Source: Frigididesulfovibrio sp031553235
GTDB taxonomy: Bacteria > Desulfobacterota > Desulfovibrionia > Desulfovibrionales > Desulfovibrionaceae
NCBI GenBank assembly: GCA_031553235.1
Contig: JAVBLS010000019.1
Span: forward strand, 96,345-160,344
DNA: 64,000 bases
Direction of reading: 5' to 3'
The notes beneath the pieces are model-generated. The model had not been told where the DNA came from. It ran no database searches and worked only from the letters and a program-made list of their open reading frames with translations. The stretch's first letter is position 1; every line of letters starts with the position of its first letter. This document shows, in pieces, positions 47,777-55,841 of the stretch. Both the position numbers and the translations under genes were made by a program.

Positions 47777-49120
47777 ATGCAACAGACAATCGGTTTTGAA
47801 GACGCGCCGCTCTCGCCGGTGCATCGCAAAGTGCGTCTCGGCACCTTCATCGGGATGATCTGCGCGGGCTACATCATGGGCATTGTCGGCACGGCCCTGG
47901 GTCAGGCCGCCGGGCCGCTGGGCCCGACCAGCTTCTGGATGGGCCTGATCGGCGCGGGCACGCTGCTCGGCGTGCTTTTCGGCAGCCTGATCATCGGGCC
48001 CGTCGCCGACCGCTGGGGCCGGCGGGTGCCGTATATTTCGGTCATGTACGTTTCGGTGCTCTTGTCCCTGTCGCAGCTGGTCATTTCCGACCCGGCCCTG
48101 CTGGCCCTGGTCCGCCTGCTGCTCGGTGTGACCATCGGCTGGGACTACACCGTCGAGGTTTCCTTGCTCAGCGAATGGTCGCCCCGGGCCGAGCGGGCCA
48201 AGACCATGGAAGTGCTGGTCTTTTACTGGACCGTGGGCTACGTGCTGGCCTTTCTCTTCGGCTACGTCTCCGACTGGGTCGGCGGCATCGGCTGGCGCCT
48301 GATGCTCTGCACCTCGGCCGTGCCCGGAATCATCGGGATCATCGCGCGGGCCGGCACGCCCGAATCGCCCGGCTGGCTGGTGGGCCGGGGCAAGCTGCAA
48401 GAGGCCGCGTCGGTGATCCAAAAACACCTGGGGCCGCAATACGGCCTGCCCGAGGCGGAAAAAAAGACCGTTTCAGCCTCGTGGTTCAGCCTGTTCAGCA
48501 AGAAGCTGCGCTACAACACCATTGTCGGCGGCGTGTTCTACGCCTGCCAGGTGCTGCCCTTTTTCGCCATCTCCCTGTTTCTGCCCCTGGTCCTGGCGGA
48601 TCTGCACATTGAGAACCCGCACGTTTCCGGGGTCATGTACACGGTCTTCACCATGGTCGGGGTGATGCTCGGCACCTGGCTGCTGAACAGGGTTTCCCGT
48701 CGGGCCTTTCTGCTCTGGACCTTCTACGGCGCGGCCGCCATTCTCGCGGTCATGACCTTCTGGCAGGGCATGCCCGGGCCCGTGGCCCTGGTCTTTCTGG
48801 CCGCCTTGGCCCTGATCCTGGCCGTGGCCGTGACCAGTGAATGGGCCTACCCGCCGGAACTGTTCCCGACGGAACTGCGGGCCTCGGGCGTGGGCTTCTC
48901 GGTGGCCGTAAGCCGCATCGGCGCCGCGGGCGGCACCTTTCTGCTGCCCATCGTCAGCGAACACTTCGGGATCTTTGCCTCGCTCGGCGGCTGCATCGGC
49001 GCGTTGCTTCTGGGCGGCATCGTCTGCCACCTCTGGGCTCCGGAAACTTCGGCCAGGTTCAGGCGCCCCGGAGCGCCCATGGTGGATGGGGTTCCCGTGC
49101 CCGCCGCGGCGCTGAAGTAA
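47777..49120 (+). CDS. MFS transporter
   Basis: The protein has 447 residues from ATG 47777 and about 12 transmembrane helices. MFS loops are visible: GPVADRWGRRVPY between helices 2 and 3, WSPRAERAKTME near helix 4/5, and the sugar-transporter-like PPELFPTELRASGVGFSVA in the second half. It is cotranscribed with the proline-racemase-family enzyme, so it probably imports that enzyme's substrate (an imino acid such as hydroxyproline is the simplest guess). It likely resides in the inner membrane. Confidence 0.88.
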   Translation: MQQTIGFEDAPLSPVHRKVRLGTFIGMICAGYIMGIVGTALGQAAGPLGPTSFWMGLIGAGTLLGVLFGSLIIGPVADRWGRRVPYISVMYVSVLLSLSQLVISDPALLALVRLLLGVTIGWDYTVEVSLLSEWSPRAERAKTMEVLVFYWTVGYVLAFLFGYVSDWVGGIGWRLMLCTSAVPGIIGIIARAGTPESPGWLVGRGKLQEAASVIQKHLGPQYGLPEAEKKTVSASWFSLFSKKLRYNTIVGGVFYACQVLPFFAISLFLPLVLADLHIENPHVSGVMYTVFTMVGVMLGTWLLNRVSRRAFLLWTFYGAAAILAVMTFWQGMPGPVALVFLAALALILAVAVTSEWAYPPELFPTELRASGVGFSVAVSRIGAAGGTFLLPIVSEHFGIFASLGGCIGALLLGGIVCHLWAPETSARFRRPGAPMVDGVPVPAAALK

Positions 49121-49424
49121 GGCGGCGCGCCGCTGTGGCGCGGCGCGCTGAAGTTGCTCCAAGGCAGGAGGTCTCCCGGCCCTTTGGAGCGCGAAGGCAA
49201 CCGGTTTTTCCCGACATGCGGCGGGAGATGCCGGTTGCCCGTATTGGAACGCCTTGTCGCTCGTATTCGCGCTTTTTAGAGCAATCCACAAATGAAATGA
49301 GTTGATTCCTCCGCCCAAGGGCCGATAGGACACCGGCTTCCCGTGGCCGCGTTCTTTTGTCCGGGTCAGATTGTTGTTCTAAAATGATAATATAGTTATA
49401 TCTATGAATATATGCAATTTTTTT
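49121..49424. other. Gap with repeat remnant, no gene seen
   Basis: A TAGAGCAATCCACAAATGAA fragment at ~49,277 is a remnant of the AGAGCA repeat family. The last 60 bases are AT-rich and lead into the promoter below. Confidence 0.5.
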
Positions 49425-49452
49425 TTGACATGAAGGCGGAGATGGCTATGCT
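49425..49452 (+). promoter_or_regulatory. Sigma-70 promoter of the cyclopropane-synthase leader
   Basis: TTGACA, a 16-base spacer and TATGCT form a near-consensus promoter in an AT-rich region, ~300 bases ahead of the CDS. A second TATAAT at 49,715-49,720 could be a closer start, but no good -35 element was found. Confidence 0.6.
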
Positions 49453-49486
49453 TAACCTGTGGAGCGTTTAACCCCGCCTGGAGACC

Positions 49487-49522
49487 CCGAACAACGCCCC
49501 GCGCGGCAGGCCGGTTGTTCGG
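49487..49522 (+). promoter_or_regulatory. Stem-loop in the long leader
   Basis: CCGAACAAC (49,487-49,495) and GTTGTTCGG (49,514-49,522) form a 9-bp stem with an 18-base loop that can pair further (GCC/GGC). It would be early in the leader transcript. It does not fit a riboswitch class that I could name. Confidence 0.4.
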
Positions 49523-49752
49523 AAGCCGCTGAAAGAGGAATCATGCCACACCCTACATCTCCATTTTCTTGCCGCGGGCGGTCCGGTTTGTCACACGCCT
49601 CGGGCTCGCGAGCCCTCGACGGTGAAGCCCACGACATGCCGAGCCGCGCACAATGCATCACGCCGATATAATCGCCCGCTGTTTTTGTGTCGGGCGTCAA
49701 TAAGCTTCAGCACATATAATGATCCTGTGTCATAAAACAGAGGAGCTTGTAT

Positions 49753-50940
49753 ATGGACGCGCAAAAGATTATTTTACCCATTCTGGAAAAAGCCGATGTG
49801 CGCATCAACGGCGACCGCCCCTGGGATTTGCAGGTGCGCGACCGGCGCCTTTACGGGCGCGTGCTGCGCAAGGGTTCGCTGGGCCTGGGCGAAGCATATA
49901 TGGACGGCTGGTGGGAATGCCCGGCTCTGGACGAGCTGTTCCGCCGCCTGCTCGCGGCCCGGGCCGAGGCCGGCCTGGGCTGGACCCTGCCGGAAATTTG
50001 GAACCGCATACAGTATGCTTTTTTCAACCTGCAGAGCATGCGCCGGGCCTTTCAGGTGGCCGAGAAGCACTACAATCTCGACAACCGCATGTTCGAGCGC
50101 ATGCTCGGCCCCTCGATGTTCTACAGTTGCGGATACTGGCGCGACGCCCGAAACCTTGACGAGGCCCAGGCCGACAAGATGGCCCTGATCTGCGCCAAGC
50201 TGGGCGTGCAACCCGGCATGAAGGTGCTGGACATCGGCTGCGGCTGGGGCACCCTGGCCGGCTACCTGGCCTCGCGCCACAAGGCCGAGGTCACCGCGGT
50301 CAGCGTCTCGGCCGAGCAGATCGCTTACGCCAAAGCGCATTCCGCCGGGCTTCCGGTCAACTGGGTGCTCGACGACTACCGCAACATCGTCGGCAGCTTC
50401 GACCGCATCGTTTCCGTGGGCATGTTCGAGCATGTGGGCCGCAAGAACTACGACACCTACATGGCCGAAGCGCGCCGGCTGCTGCGGCCGGAGGGCCTGT
50501 TCCTGCTGCACACCATCGGCGGCAACGTCGACAAGAACGGTGTGGACCCCTGGATTGCCAAATACATCTTCCCCAACGGCATGCTGCCCTCGATCACCGC
50601 CGTGGGCAAGTCCATTGCCTCCCGCTTCGTCATGGAAGATTGGCACAACTTCGGCGCCCACTACGACAAGACCCTCATGGCCTGGGAAAAAAACTTCAGC
50701 CAGGGCCGGACGAGCCGCGACTTTACCTGCTCCTCCCGGGGCCTGCGCATGTTCCGCTATTACCTGCTGAGCTGCGCCGGGGCCTTCCGGGCCAGGAGCA
50801 TCGAACTCTGGCAGATCCTGCTCAGCCCCGAAGGCCTGCCCGGCGGCTACGACCGGCGCATCCACCCGGACCAGGCCGCGGCCCGGGCTTTTATCCGGGA
50901 CCGGGGCGGCAGGTCGGACCGGGAACGGCAGGCGGCCTAG
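49753..50940 (+). CDS. cfa: Cyclopropane-fatty-acyl-phospholipid synthase
   Basis: The protein has 395 residues from ATG 49753, with AGGAG upstream; the in-frame TTG at 49747 is too close to the site. It has the family's N-terminal domain, the AdoMet-binding motif VLDIGCGWGTLAGYLA (~residues 158-173), VGMFEHVGRKNY and the HTIGG segment, plus a C-terminal region with the conserved GLRMFRYYL. It methylates unsaturated membrane phospholipids to cyclopropane chains, usually late in growth or under acid stress. Confidence 0.93.
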   Translation: MDAQKIILPILEKADVRINGDRPWDLQVRDRRLYGRVLRKGSLGLGEAYMDGWWECPALDELFRRLLAARAEAGLGWTLPEIWNRIQYAFFNLQSMRRAFQVAEKHYNLDNRMFERMLGPSMFYSCGYWRDARNLDEAQADKMALICAKLGVQPGMKVLDIGCGWGTLAGYLASRHKAEVTAVSVSAEQIAYAKAHSAGLPVNWVLDDYRNIVGSFDRIVSVGMFEHVGRKNYDTYMAEARRLLRPEGLFLLHTIGGNVDKNGVDPWIAKYIFPNGMLPSITAVGKSIASRFVMEDWHNFGAHYDKTLMAWEKNFSQGRTSRDFTCSSRGLRMFRYYLLSCAGAFRARSIELWQILLSPEGLPGGYDRRIHPDQAAARAFIRDRGGRSDRERQAA

Positions 50941-51077
50941 ATATATAATGTTTCAACAGCTCATTCTCCTTTTTCGTTGCGAAATGAAAAATAGACATTC
51001 AGGAATGGCAACGCTTGTTGACACCAAGTTCATATGAGTTCAGATTTGATTACAGGTCGGTAAAAGGAGACTCTGCC

Positions 51078-51824
51078 TTGGACATTCCACGTATTTTCAC
51101 TATTACCGAAAGCGCACATCGCATCCATAACCCGTTCACGGCAGAAAAGTACGCCACCCTCGGCGCGGTATTGCGCCTGGAGCCGGGAACCCCCGTGCTT
51201 GACCTCGGCAGCGGTTCCGGCGAGATGCTGTGCACATGGGCACGCGATTACGGCATCACCGGCGTCGGCGTCGACATGAGCCGGTTGTTCACCAAGCAAG
51301 CGAAACTCCGTGCTGAGGAACTCGGAGTCGCCGACCGGGTCCGCTTCCTCCATGCCGACGCTGCCGGTTACGTTGCGGACGAAAAAGTCGGCGTGGCTTC
51401 CTGCATCGGCGCCACATGGATTGGCGGCGGCGTTGCCGGAACCATCGAGCTTTTGGCGAAAAGCCTCGGCCCCGAAGGAATCATTCTCATCGGTGAGCCT
51501 TATTGGTTGAGATTGCCGCCAACGGAAGACATCGCCAAGAGATGCGAAGCCAATGTTATTTCTGATTTTCTCATGCTTCCGGAGCTTATCGAATCTTTCG
51601 AAGGTCTTGGCTATGACGTTGTGGAAATGGTTCTGGCCGACCGGGAAGGCTGGGACAGGTACGAAGCGGCCAAGTGGCTCACCATGCGTAAATGGCTCAA
51701 AGCGAACCCTGGCGACGATTTTGCGCAAGAGATTCGGGCGCATTTGACCTCGGAACCAAAACGTTACGTCACGTATACGCGTGAATACGTCGGATGGGGT
51801 GTGTTCGCTTTGATGGCGCGGTGA
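51078..51824 (+). CDS. Class I SAM-dependent methyltransferase
   Basis: The protein has 248 residues with a TTG start at 51078, supported by AAAGGAGA seven bases upstream. The AdoMet motif is VLDLGSGSGEMLCTWARDYG (~residues 41-60), then GVDMSRLFTKQAK, CIGATWIGGG and GEPYWLRLPP. The C-terminus (TREYVGWGVFALM) is typical of small-molecule methyltransferases. The substrate is unknown. It lies 137 bases after the cyclopropane synthase on the same strand and could be a separate unit. Confidence 0.85.
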   Translation: MDIPRIFTITESAHRIHNPFTAEKYATLGAVLRLEPGTPVLDLGSGSGEMLCTWARDYGITGVGVDMSRLFTKQAKLRAEELGVADRVRFLHADAAGYVADEKVGVASCIGATWIGGGVAGTIELLAKSLGPEGIILIGEPYWLRLPPTEDIAKRCEANVISDFLMLPELIESFEGLGYDVVEMVLADREGWDRYEAAKWLTMRKWLKANPGDDFAQEIRAHLTSEPKRYVTYTREYVGWGVFALMAR

Positions 51825-52166
51825 TGTGGGCTATCCGAGATAAGCATAAAAAGAGTGTTTACATTACCGCCCACGCCGCTGCGCACAGCGAGGCGTCCAC
51901 ATTGGTATGAACTACGCGCTGTGAGCCTTTCCGGCAGTTGGTCGTTTGAAAGGCAAATAACGGATTTTGTTCCAAGGGCAAAGAAAACGGGCCTTCCCGC
52001 GCAGGGACGCGGACTCTGATGGTCCTCGACCGGAGCGGGAAGGCCCGTTTGACACGAACAGAACAGCGGAACTCGGCCCAGCGATGGTGCATCCGGCGGA
52101 ACAAAGCCCTTCCTCAGAACAACGCGGGCCGCAACTGGGCAAAAAATGTATTTGCCGATGGTCTTC
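51825..52166. other. Gap between convergent genes with hairpins
   Basis: The space between the methyltransferase and the nitroreductase contains two inverted repeats: GCGCACAGCG/CGCTGTGAGC near 51,880-51,930, and the perfect 16-bp stem listed separately. No open frame is supported. Confidence 0.55.
51985..52050. terminator. Perfect 16-bp stem-loop, likely bidirectional terminator
   Basis: AAACGGGCCTTCCCGC (51,985-52,000) pairs perfectly with GCGGGAAGGCCCGTTT (52,035-52,050), leaving a 34-base loop that contains GGAC/GTCC pairing. The stem has A and T runs at its ends on both strands, so it can terminate the two converging transcripts. A structured small RNA is an alternative. Confidence 0.6.
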
Positions 52167-52748
52167 CTATTCGAATTTGGCGGCAATAACATCCGCCAGA
52201 AGCCGCTTGGGCACGCACTGGTTATCCTGCTCGTCGCGGTGATATTGGAAGGGCTGCCCCTTCTTGAGGTCTTTGATCACCACGCTTTCCGCCGGGTAGC
52301 CGATGGCCATGACCAGTTGCACGCCCAGGTAGCCGCGAAAACCCATGGCCGCGTGGACCGCTTCGGCGTCGAAATGGTTGAAGATGCAGCAGCCGATGCC
52401 TTTTTCCGCCAGGGCCAGCTGGATGGTCATGGCCGCGATGCCGGCATCCATCTGCGGCGGCACAAAGCTCTTGGTATCCGCGGCAATGACGATAAAGGCC
52501 ACCGGGCGCTCGCCTTCGGCCGGGCCGGGCCATTCGTCGATGGCCGGAGCCCAACCCACCAGGGAGGTCAGGCGGGCGTTCATTTCCGGGGCGGTGGACA
52601 GCCCGTAGCGCAAGGGTTGCGCGTTGGAGGCGCTGGGAATGAGCCGGGCCAGGTCGATGATCTCCACCAGGGTCTCCATGGGCACGGGCTTGTCCTGATG
52701 ATAGCGGCGGTAAGTGCGCGCCTTGGCCACGAGTTCTTTGAAATCCAT
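52167..52748 (-). CDS. Nitroreductase-family protein
   Basis: The protein has 193 residues. The FMN-binding nitroreductase pattern is visible: TYRRYHQDKPVP near the start, PSASNAQPLRYGLST (~residue 38), DAGIAAMTIQLALAEKGIGC (~110) and the C-terminal KGQPFQYHRDEQDN. The fold binds FMN as a dimer and reduces nitro or quinone-type substrates with NAD(P)H. No partner gene is adjacent. Confidence 0.9.
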   Translation of the reverse strand: MDFKELVAKARTYRRYHQDKPVPMETLVEIIDLARLIPSASNAQPLRYGLSTAPEMNARLTSLVGWAPAIDEWPGPAEGERPVAFIVIAADTKSFVPPQMDAGIAAMTIQLALAEKGIGCCIFNHFDAEAVHAAMGFRGYLGVQLVMAIGYPAESVVIKDLKKGQPFQYHRDEQDNQCVPKRLLADVIAAKFE

Positions 52749-53234
52749 GTGTGTTGCTCCTGTGTCGGCGCGCTCCCGCGCGCCGGGTTCGGCAAAATCG
52801 AGAACAGGGCAATTTCCCTTCGAAATTGCCCATAAAACCGGGTATTAGAGCAATTTCACTTTGAAATTGTCTCTAAAACCATGGTCCCGACAGACTTCTG
52901 AACGAGCCCGCAAGCAAAACAGAGCGGCGAAGGTTATTCGGCCGCCGCACCGGCGGAGAAACAAAACCATGCCGCGCACAGGCGCGGTCCGCGGTCCGCT
53001 TGCGCGGCCGTCGGAGCAAATGAACATTTCCAATGTCCATCCGCTCCAACAATGCGCGATACATGCCACAGGGCCACACAGCGAGAATGGAACCCGCGAC
53101 GACGCGGGGGCCGATTTCCCCCGCCCATTGCCGGGTTTCGTTCCATCTCACGATTTACCTGATAGCCTTATGCCGGGGAAAATGCAAGGCAGGGGAGTGG
53201 GGGGGCACAGAGCCGGCGCGGCCTCGCCCGGCCC
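52749..53234. repeat. Gap with AGAGCAATTT repeats
   Basis: GGGCAATTTCCCTTCGAAATTGCCC (~52,806-52,830, written in two overlapping palindromic halves GGGCAATTT and AAATTGCCC) is followed by TAGAGCAATTTCACTTTGAA (52,849) and by GAACGAGCCCGCAAGC near 52,898. The latter two also occur at 59,266-59,330 and 60,745-60,830. From about 53,000 to 53,230 nothing is recognised. Confidence 0.6.
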
Positions 53235-55511
53235 TCAACCCAGATGTTCGGCCAGAACCCGCATGAGCTCGTCGACATTGATCGGCTTGGCGATATGCCC
53301 GTTCATGCCGGCCTCCAGGCTGGCCCGCACGTCTTCTTTGAAGGCGTTGGCGGTCATGGCGATGATCGGCACGGCGCGTTCCCCGGGCTGCTCGGAAGCC
53401 CGGATTTGCCGGGCGGCGGAAAGGCCGTCCAGCCTGGGCATCTGGATGTCCATGAGGATCAGGTCGTAGCCGGGGCGCTTTTCGAGCATCTCCAGGGCTT
53501 CCAGACCGTCGCCCGCGCAGTCCACGCCCACGCCGGTCTCTTCCAGCAGGCTTTGGGCCACTTCGCGGTTGATCTCGTTGTCTTCCACCAGCAGAATGCG
53601 CTTGTCCCGCCAGCGGCGCGGCGTTCCGCTCCGGGCTTCTTCCGGGAGCAGCCGGCCCCGGGTCAGGCGCAACAGCGTGTCCAACAGGGGGGAGGGCAGA
53701 ATCGGCTTGGGCAGAAAACCGGCCAGGCCCAGGCCGGAGGCGGTTTTTTCCAGTTCCGACCAGTCCATGGCCGAAATCATCACGATGATCGCGTCGTTGC
53801 CGAGCAGGCGCCTTATTTCGCGGGCCGTGGCCTCGCCGTCGAGCCCCGGCATTTTCCAGTCCAGCAGAATGACGTCATAGGCCCGGCCCTCGGCCAGGGA
53901 GGCGCCGACTTTTTCCAGGGCCTCGGCCCCGCCGGCGGCCTGGTCGTGGCGCATGCCGAAGCCGTCCAGGAGGCCGGCCAGGTATTCCAGGGCGGCCGGC
54001 TCGTCGTCCACCACCAGCACGCGCAGGTTCCGCGGCTCGGCCGGCAGGTCCGTCCGGGCGATTTCCGCTCCCCAACCCACCCGGATGCTGAAGTCAAACA
54101 GCGAGCCCCGCCCGGGCGCGCTTTCCACCCGAATGTCGCCGCCCATCAGGTTGACGATTTTCTTGCAAATGACCAGGCCCAGGCCGGTGCCGCCATATTG
54201 GCGGGTAATGCCGCCGGCGGCCTGCTCAAAGGTGCGGAACAGGCGGCTTTGTTCGTCCGGGGTCATGCCGATGCCGGTGTCGCGCACTTCCACGTGCAAC
54301 AGGGAATGGTCGGCATCAAGCGGTGTCTGCCCGATCTTCAGGGTGATCCGGCCCAGTTCGGGGGTAAACTTCACGGCATTGCCCAGCAGGTTGATCAGCA
54401 CCTGCGACAGGCGCAGCTCATCGCCGATCATGGCCCGGCGGAACAATTCGCGGCCCTCGAAGGTCAGGGTCTGGCGTTTTTCGTCTACCTTGACCTGGAC
54501 GACGTTGAAGACCCGCTGGATCATTTTTTCAAAATCGAACTCGTAGGCGGAGATTTCGAACTTGTCCGCCTCGATCTTGGCCATGTCCAGCACGTCGTTG
54601 ATGATGTCCAAAAGCTGCCCGGCCGCGCTGCCGACCTTGTTCAGGCAATAATGCAGGCGCTCGGGGTCGTTCGTTTTTTGGGCCACCTGGGTCATGCCGA
54701 TGATCGCGTTCATCGGGGTGCGCATCTCGTGGCTCATGCGCGAGAGAAACTCGCTCTTGGCCTTGGTGCTTGCCAGGGCTTCCTCCCTGGCGGCGATGAG
54801 CAACTCGTCTTTTTTGCGCAAATCCCCTTCGGTGGCGCGCACCACCTTGCGCAGGGTGAAAATGGCCGGCACCGAGCAGAGCGCGACCAGGGCCGCGGCA
54901 ATGAGCACCGTGAGCAGGCGGACCCGGGCGATGGCCGCATGCAGCTTTTCCGCGTCGAATTCCATGCCGATGGCGCCGATGACCGCGCCCTCGGCATTGT
55001 GCACCGGAAAATAGGTCACGTAGACGATGCCCCATTCCGTGACCAGAATATCGTCGCCGAGCACGGTTTGCCCGCGCAGGCAGGCGTCCAGCTTGGGGAT
55101 GATCTCCTCTTCGATGGGCGCCCCGACGTGCCGAAAGTCTTCGGCGTCGCGGTCCAGGCCGTCCAGCACATAAATGTAACGGCCGTCCGCGGTTTTTTTC
55201 GCGGTGTACAGGTAGCGGATGTTGGCGATGCGCCGGATCTGGTCCATCAGCCTGTAGGTTGTCAGGTAAAGATCTTTTTTTTCGTCCTCGATGCTGTTGA
55301 GTTCGCTGAAACTCTTGTCGTCGATGATCTCCTCGACATATTCGTGGACGGTTTTCGCTTCTTCCTTGAGCGTGCCGATGGTCAGCCCGTGGTATTGGCT
55401 GTAGATCAGAAAGTAAAAGGACAAGGCCAGGGCCACGGCGATGCCCAGGATGATGGCGATGATCTTTATTTCAAACCGCCGCCAGAGCTTGCGGGTTTTC
55501 TGTTCGTTCAT
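53235..55511 (-). CDS. Hybrid sensor histidine kinase with two receiver domains
   Basis: The protein has 758 residues with two N-terminal transmembrane helices (IIAIILGIAVALALSFYFLI ~17-36; VLIAAALVALCSVPAIF ~202-218) around a periplasmic dCache/CHASE-like sensor. The kinase core has FLSRMSHEMRTPMNAI (His261), LSQVLINLLGNAVKFT (N box) and VRDTGIGMT (G1). Two receivers follow with phospho-acceptor Asp in LLDWKMPGLDG and LMDIQMPRLDG. No separate response regulator lies next to it. A phosphorelay through another protein is likely. Confidence 0.92.
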   Translation of the reverse strand: MNEQKTRKLWRRFEIKIIAIILGIAVALALSFYFLIYSQYHGLTIGTLKEEAKTVHEYVEEIIDDKSFSELNSIEDEKKDLYLTTYRLMDQIRRIANIRYLYTAKKTADGRYIYVLDGLDRDAEDFRHVGAPIEEEIIPKLDACLRGQTVLGDDILVTEWGIVYVTYFPVHNAEGAVIGAIGMEFDAEKLHAAIARVRLLTVLIAAALVALCSVPAIFTLRKVVRATEGDLRKKDELLIAAREEALASTKAKSEFLSRMSHEMRTPMNAIIGMTQVAQKTNDPERLHYCLNKVGSAAGQLLDIINDVLDMAKIEADKFEISAYEFDFEKMIQRVFNVVQVKVDEKRQTLTFEGRELFRRAMIGDELRLSQVLINLLGNAVKFTPELGRITLKIGQTPLDADHSLLHVEVRDTGIGMTPDEQSRLFRTFEQAAGGITRQYGGTGLGLVICKKIVNLMGGDIRVESAPGRGSLFDFSIRVGWGAEIARTDLPAEPRNLRVLVVDDEPAALEYLAGLLDGFGMRHDQAAGGAEALEKVGASLAEGRAYDVILLDWKMPGLDGEATAREIRRLLGNDAIIVMISAMDWSELEKTASGLGLAGFLPKPILPSPLLDTLLRLTRGRLLPEEARSGTPRRWRDKRILLVEDNEINREVAQSLLEETGVGVDCAGDGLEALEMLEKRPGYDLILMDIQMPRLDGLSAARQIRASEQPGERAVPIIAMTANAFKEDVRASLEAGMNGHIAKPINVDELMRVLAEHLG

Positions 55512-55724
55512 ATGTTCCCCCCGGCTTTGCGCCGCCCGAAATCATGTCCGGTGGCGCCGTCGATGGCCGACAAGCCTGAGGCGATATATTATATATAATA
55601 GCGAAAATGTACATAGATATTTCGAATTCCGCGGGCGTTGGTCGGGGGGAGGCGGCAACGGGAGGGGGCGGAACCCCGGGCGGTTGCCCCATTTGCCCGC
55701 GTGGATCCGCCGCGTTTGCGTTTC

Positions 55725-55841
55725 TGGAGCAGTTTACGCTTCAAATAGTCGCTTAACGGCGGGCAAAGCCCGCCTACGCCTATTTGGCGGCAAGGATCTG
55801 CCAACAAATCCTTGCGGGCATTTCAAGTGTGAAATGCTCTA
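55725..55841. repeat. TAGAGC-type element, right end provides a stop
   Basis: This copy (left end TGGAGC instead of TAGAGC) has the full internal palindromes. Its right-hand CTA is the TAG stop of the outer-membrane lipoprotein gene (minus strand). It is ~95% like the copy at 45,514 by eye. Confidence 0.85.

Noticed and set aside
49459..49671. Possible 70-codon leader peptide upstream of cfa
   Set aside because: No ribosome-binding site, and the stem-loop lies within it; composition looks non-coding.
51985..52050. tRNA or tmRNA gene
   Set aside because: The perfect 16-bp stem does not fit a cloverleaf and there is no TΨC-like GTTCGA arm or CCA end.
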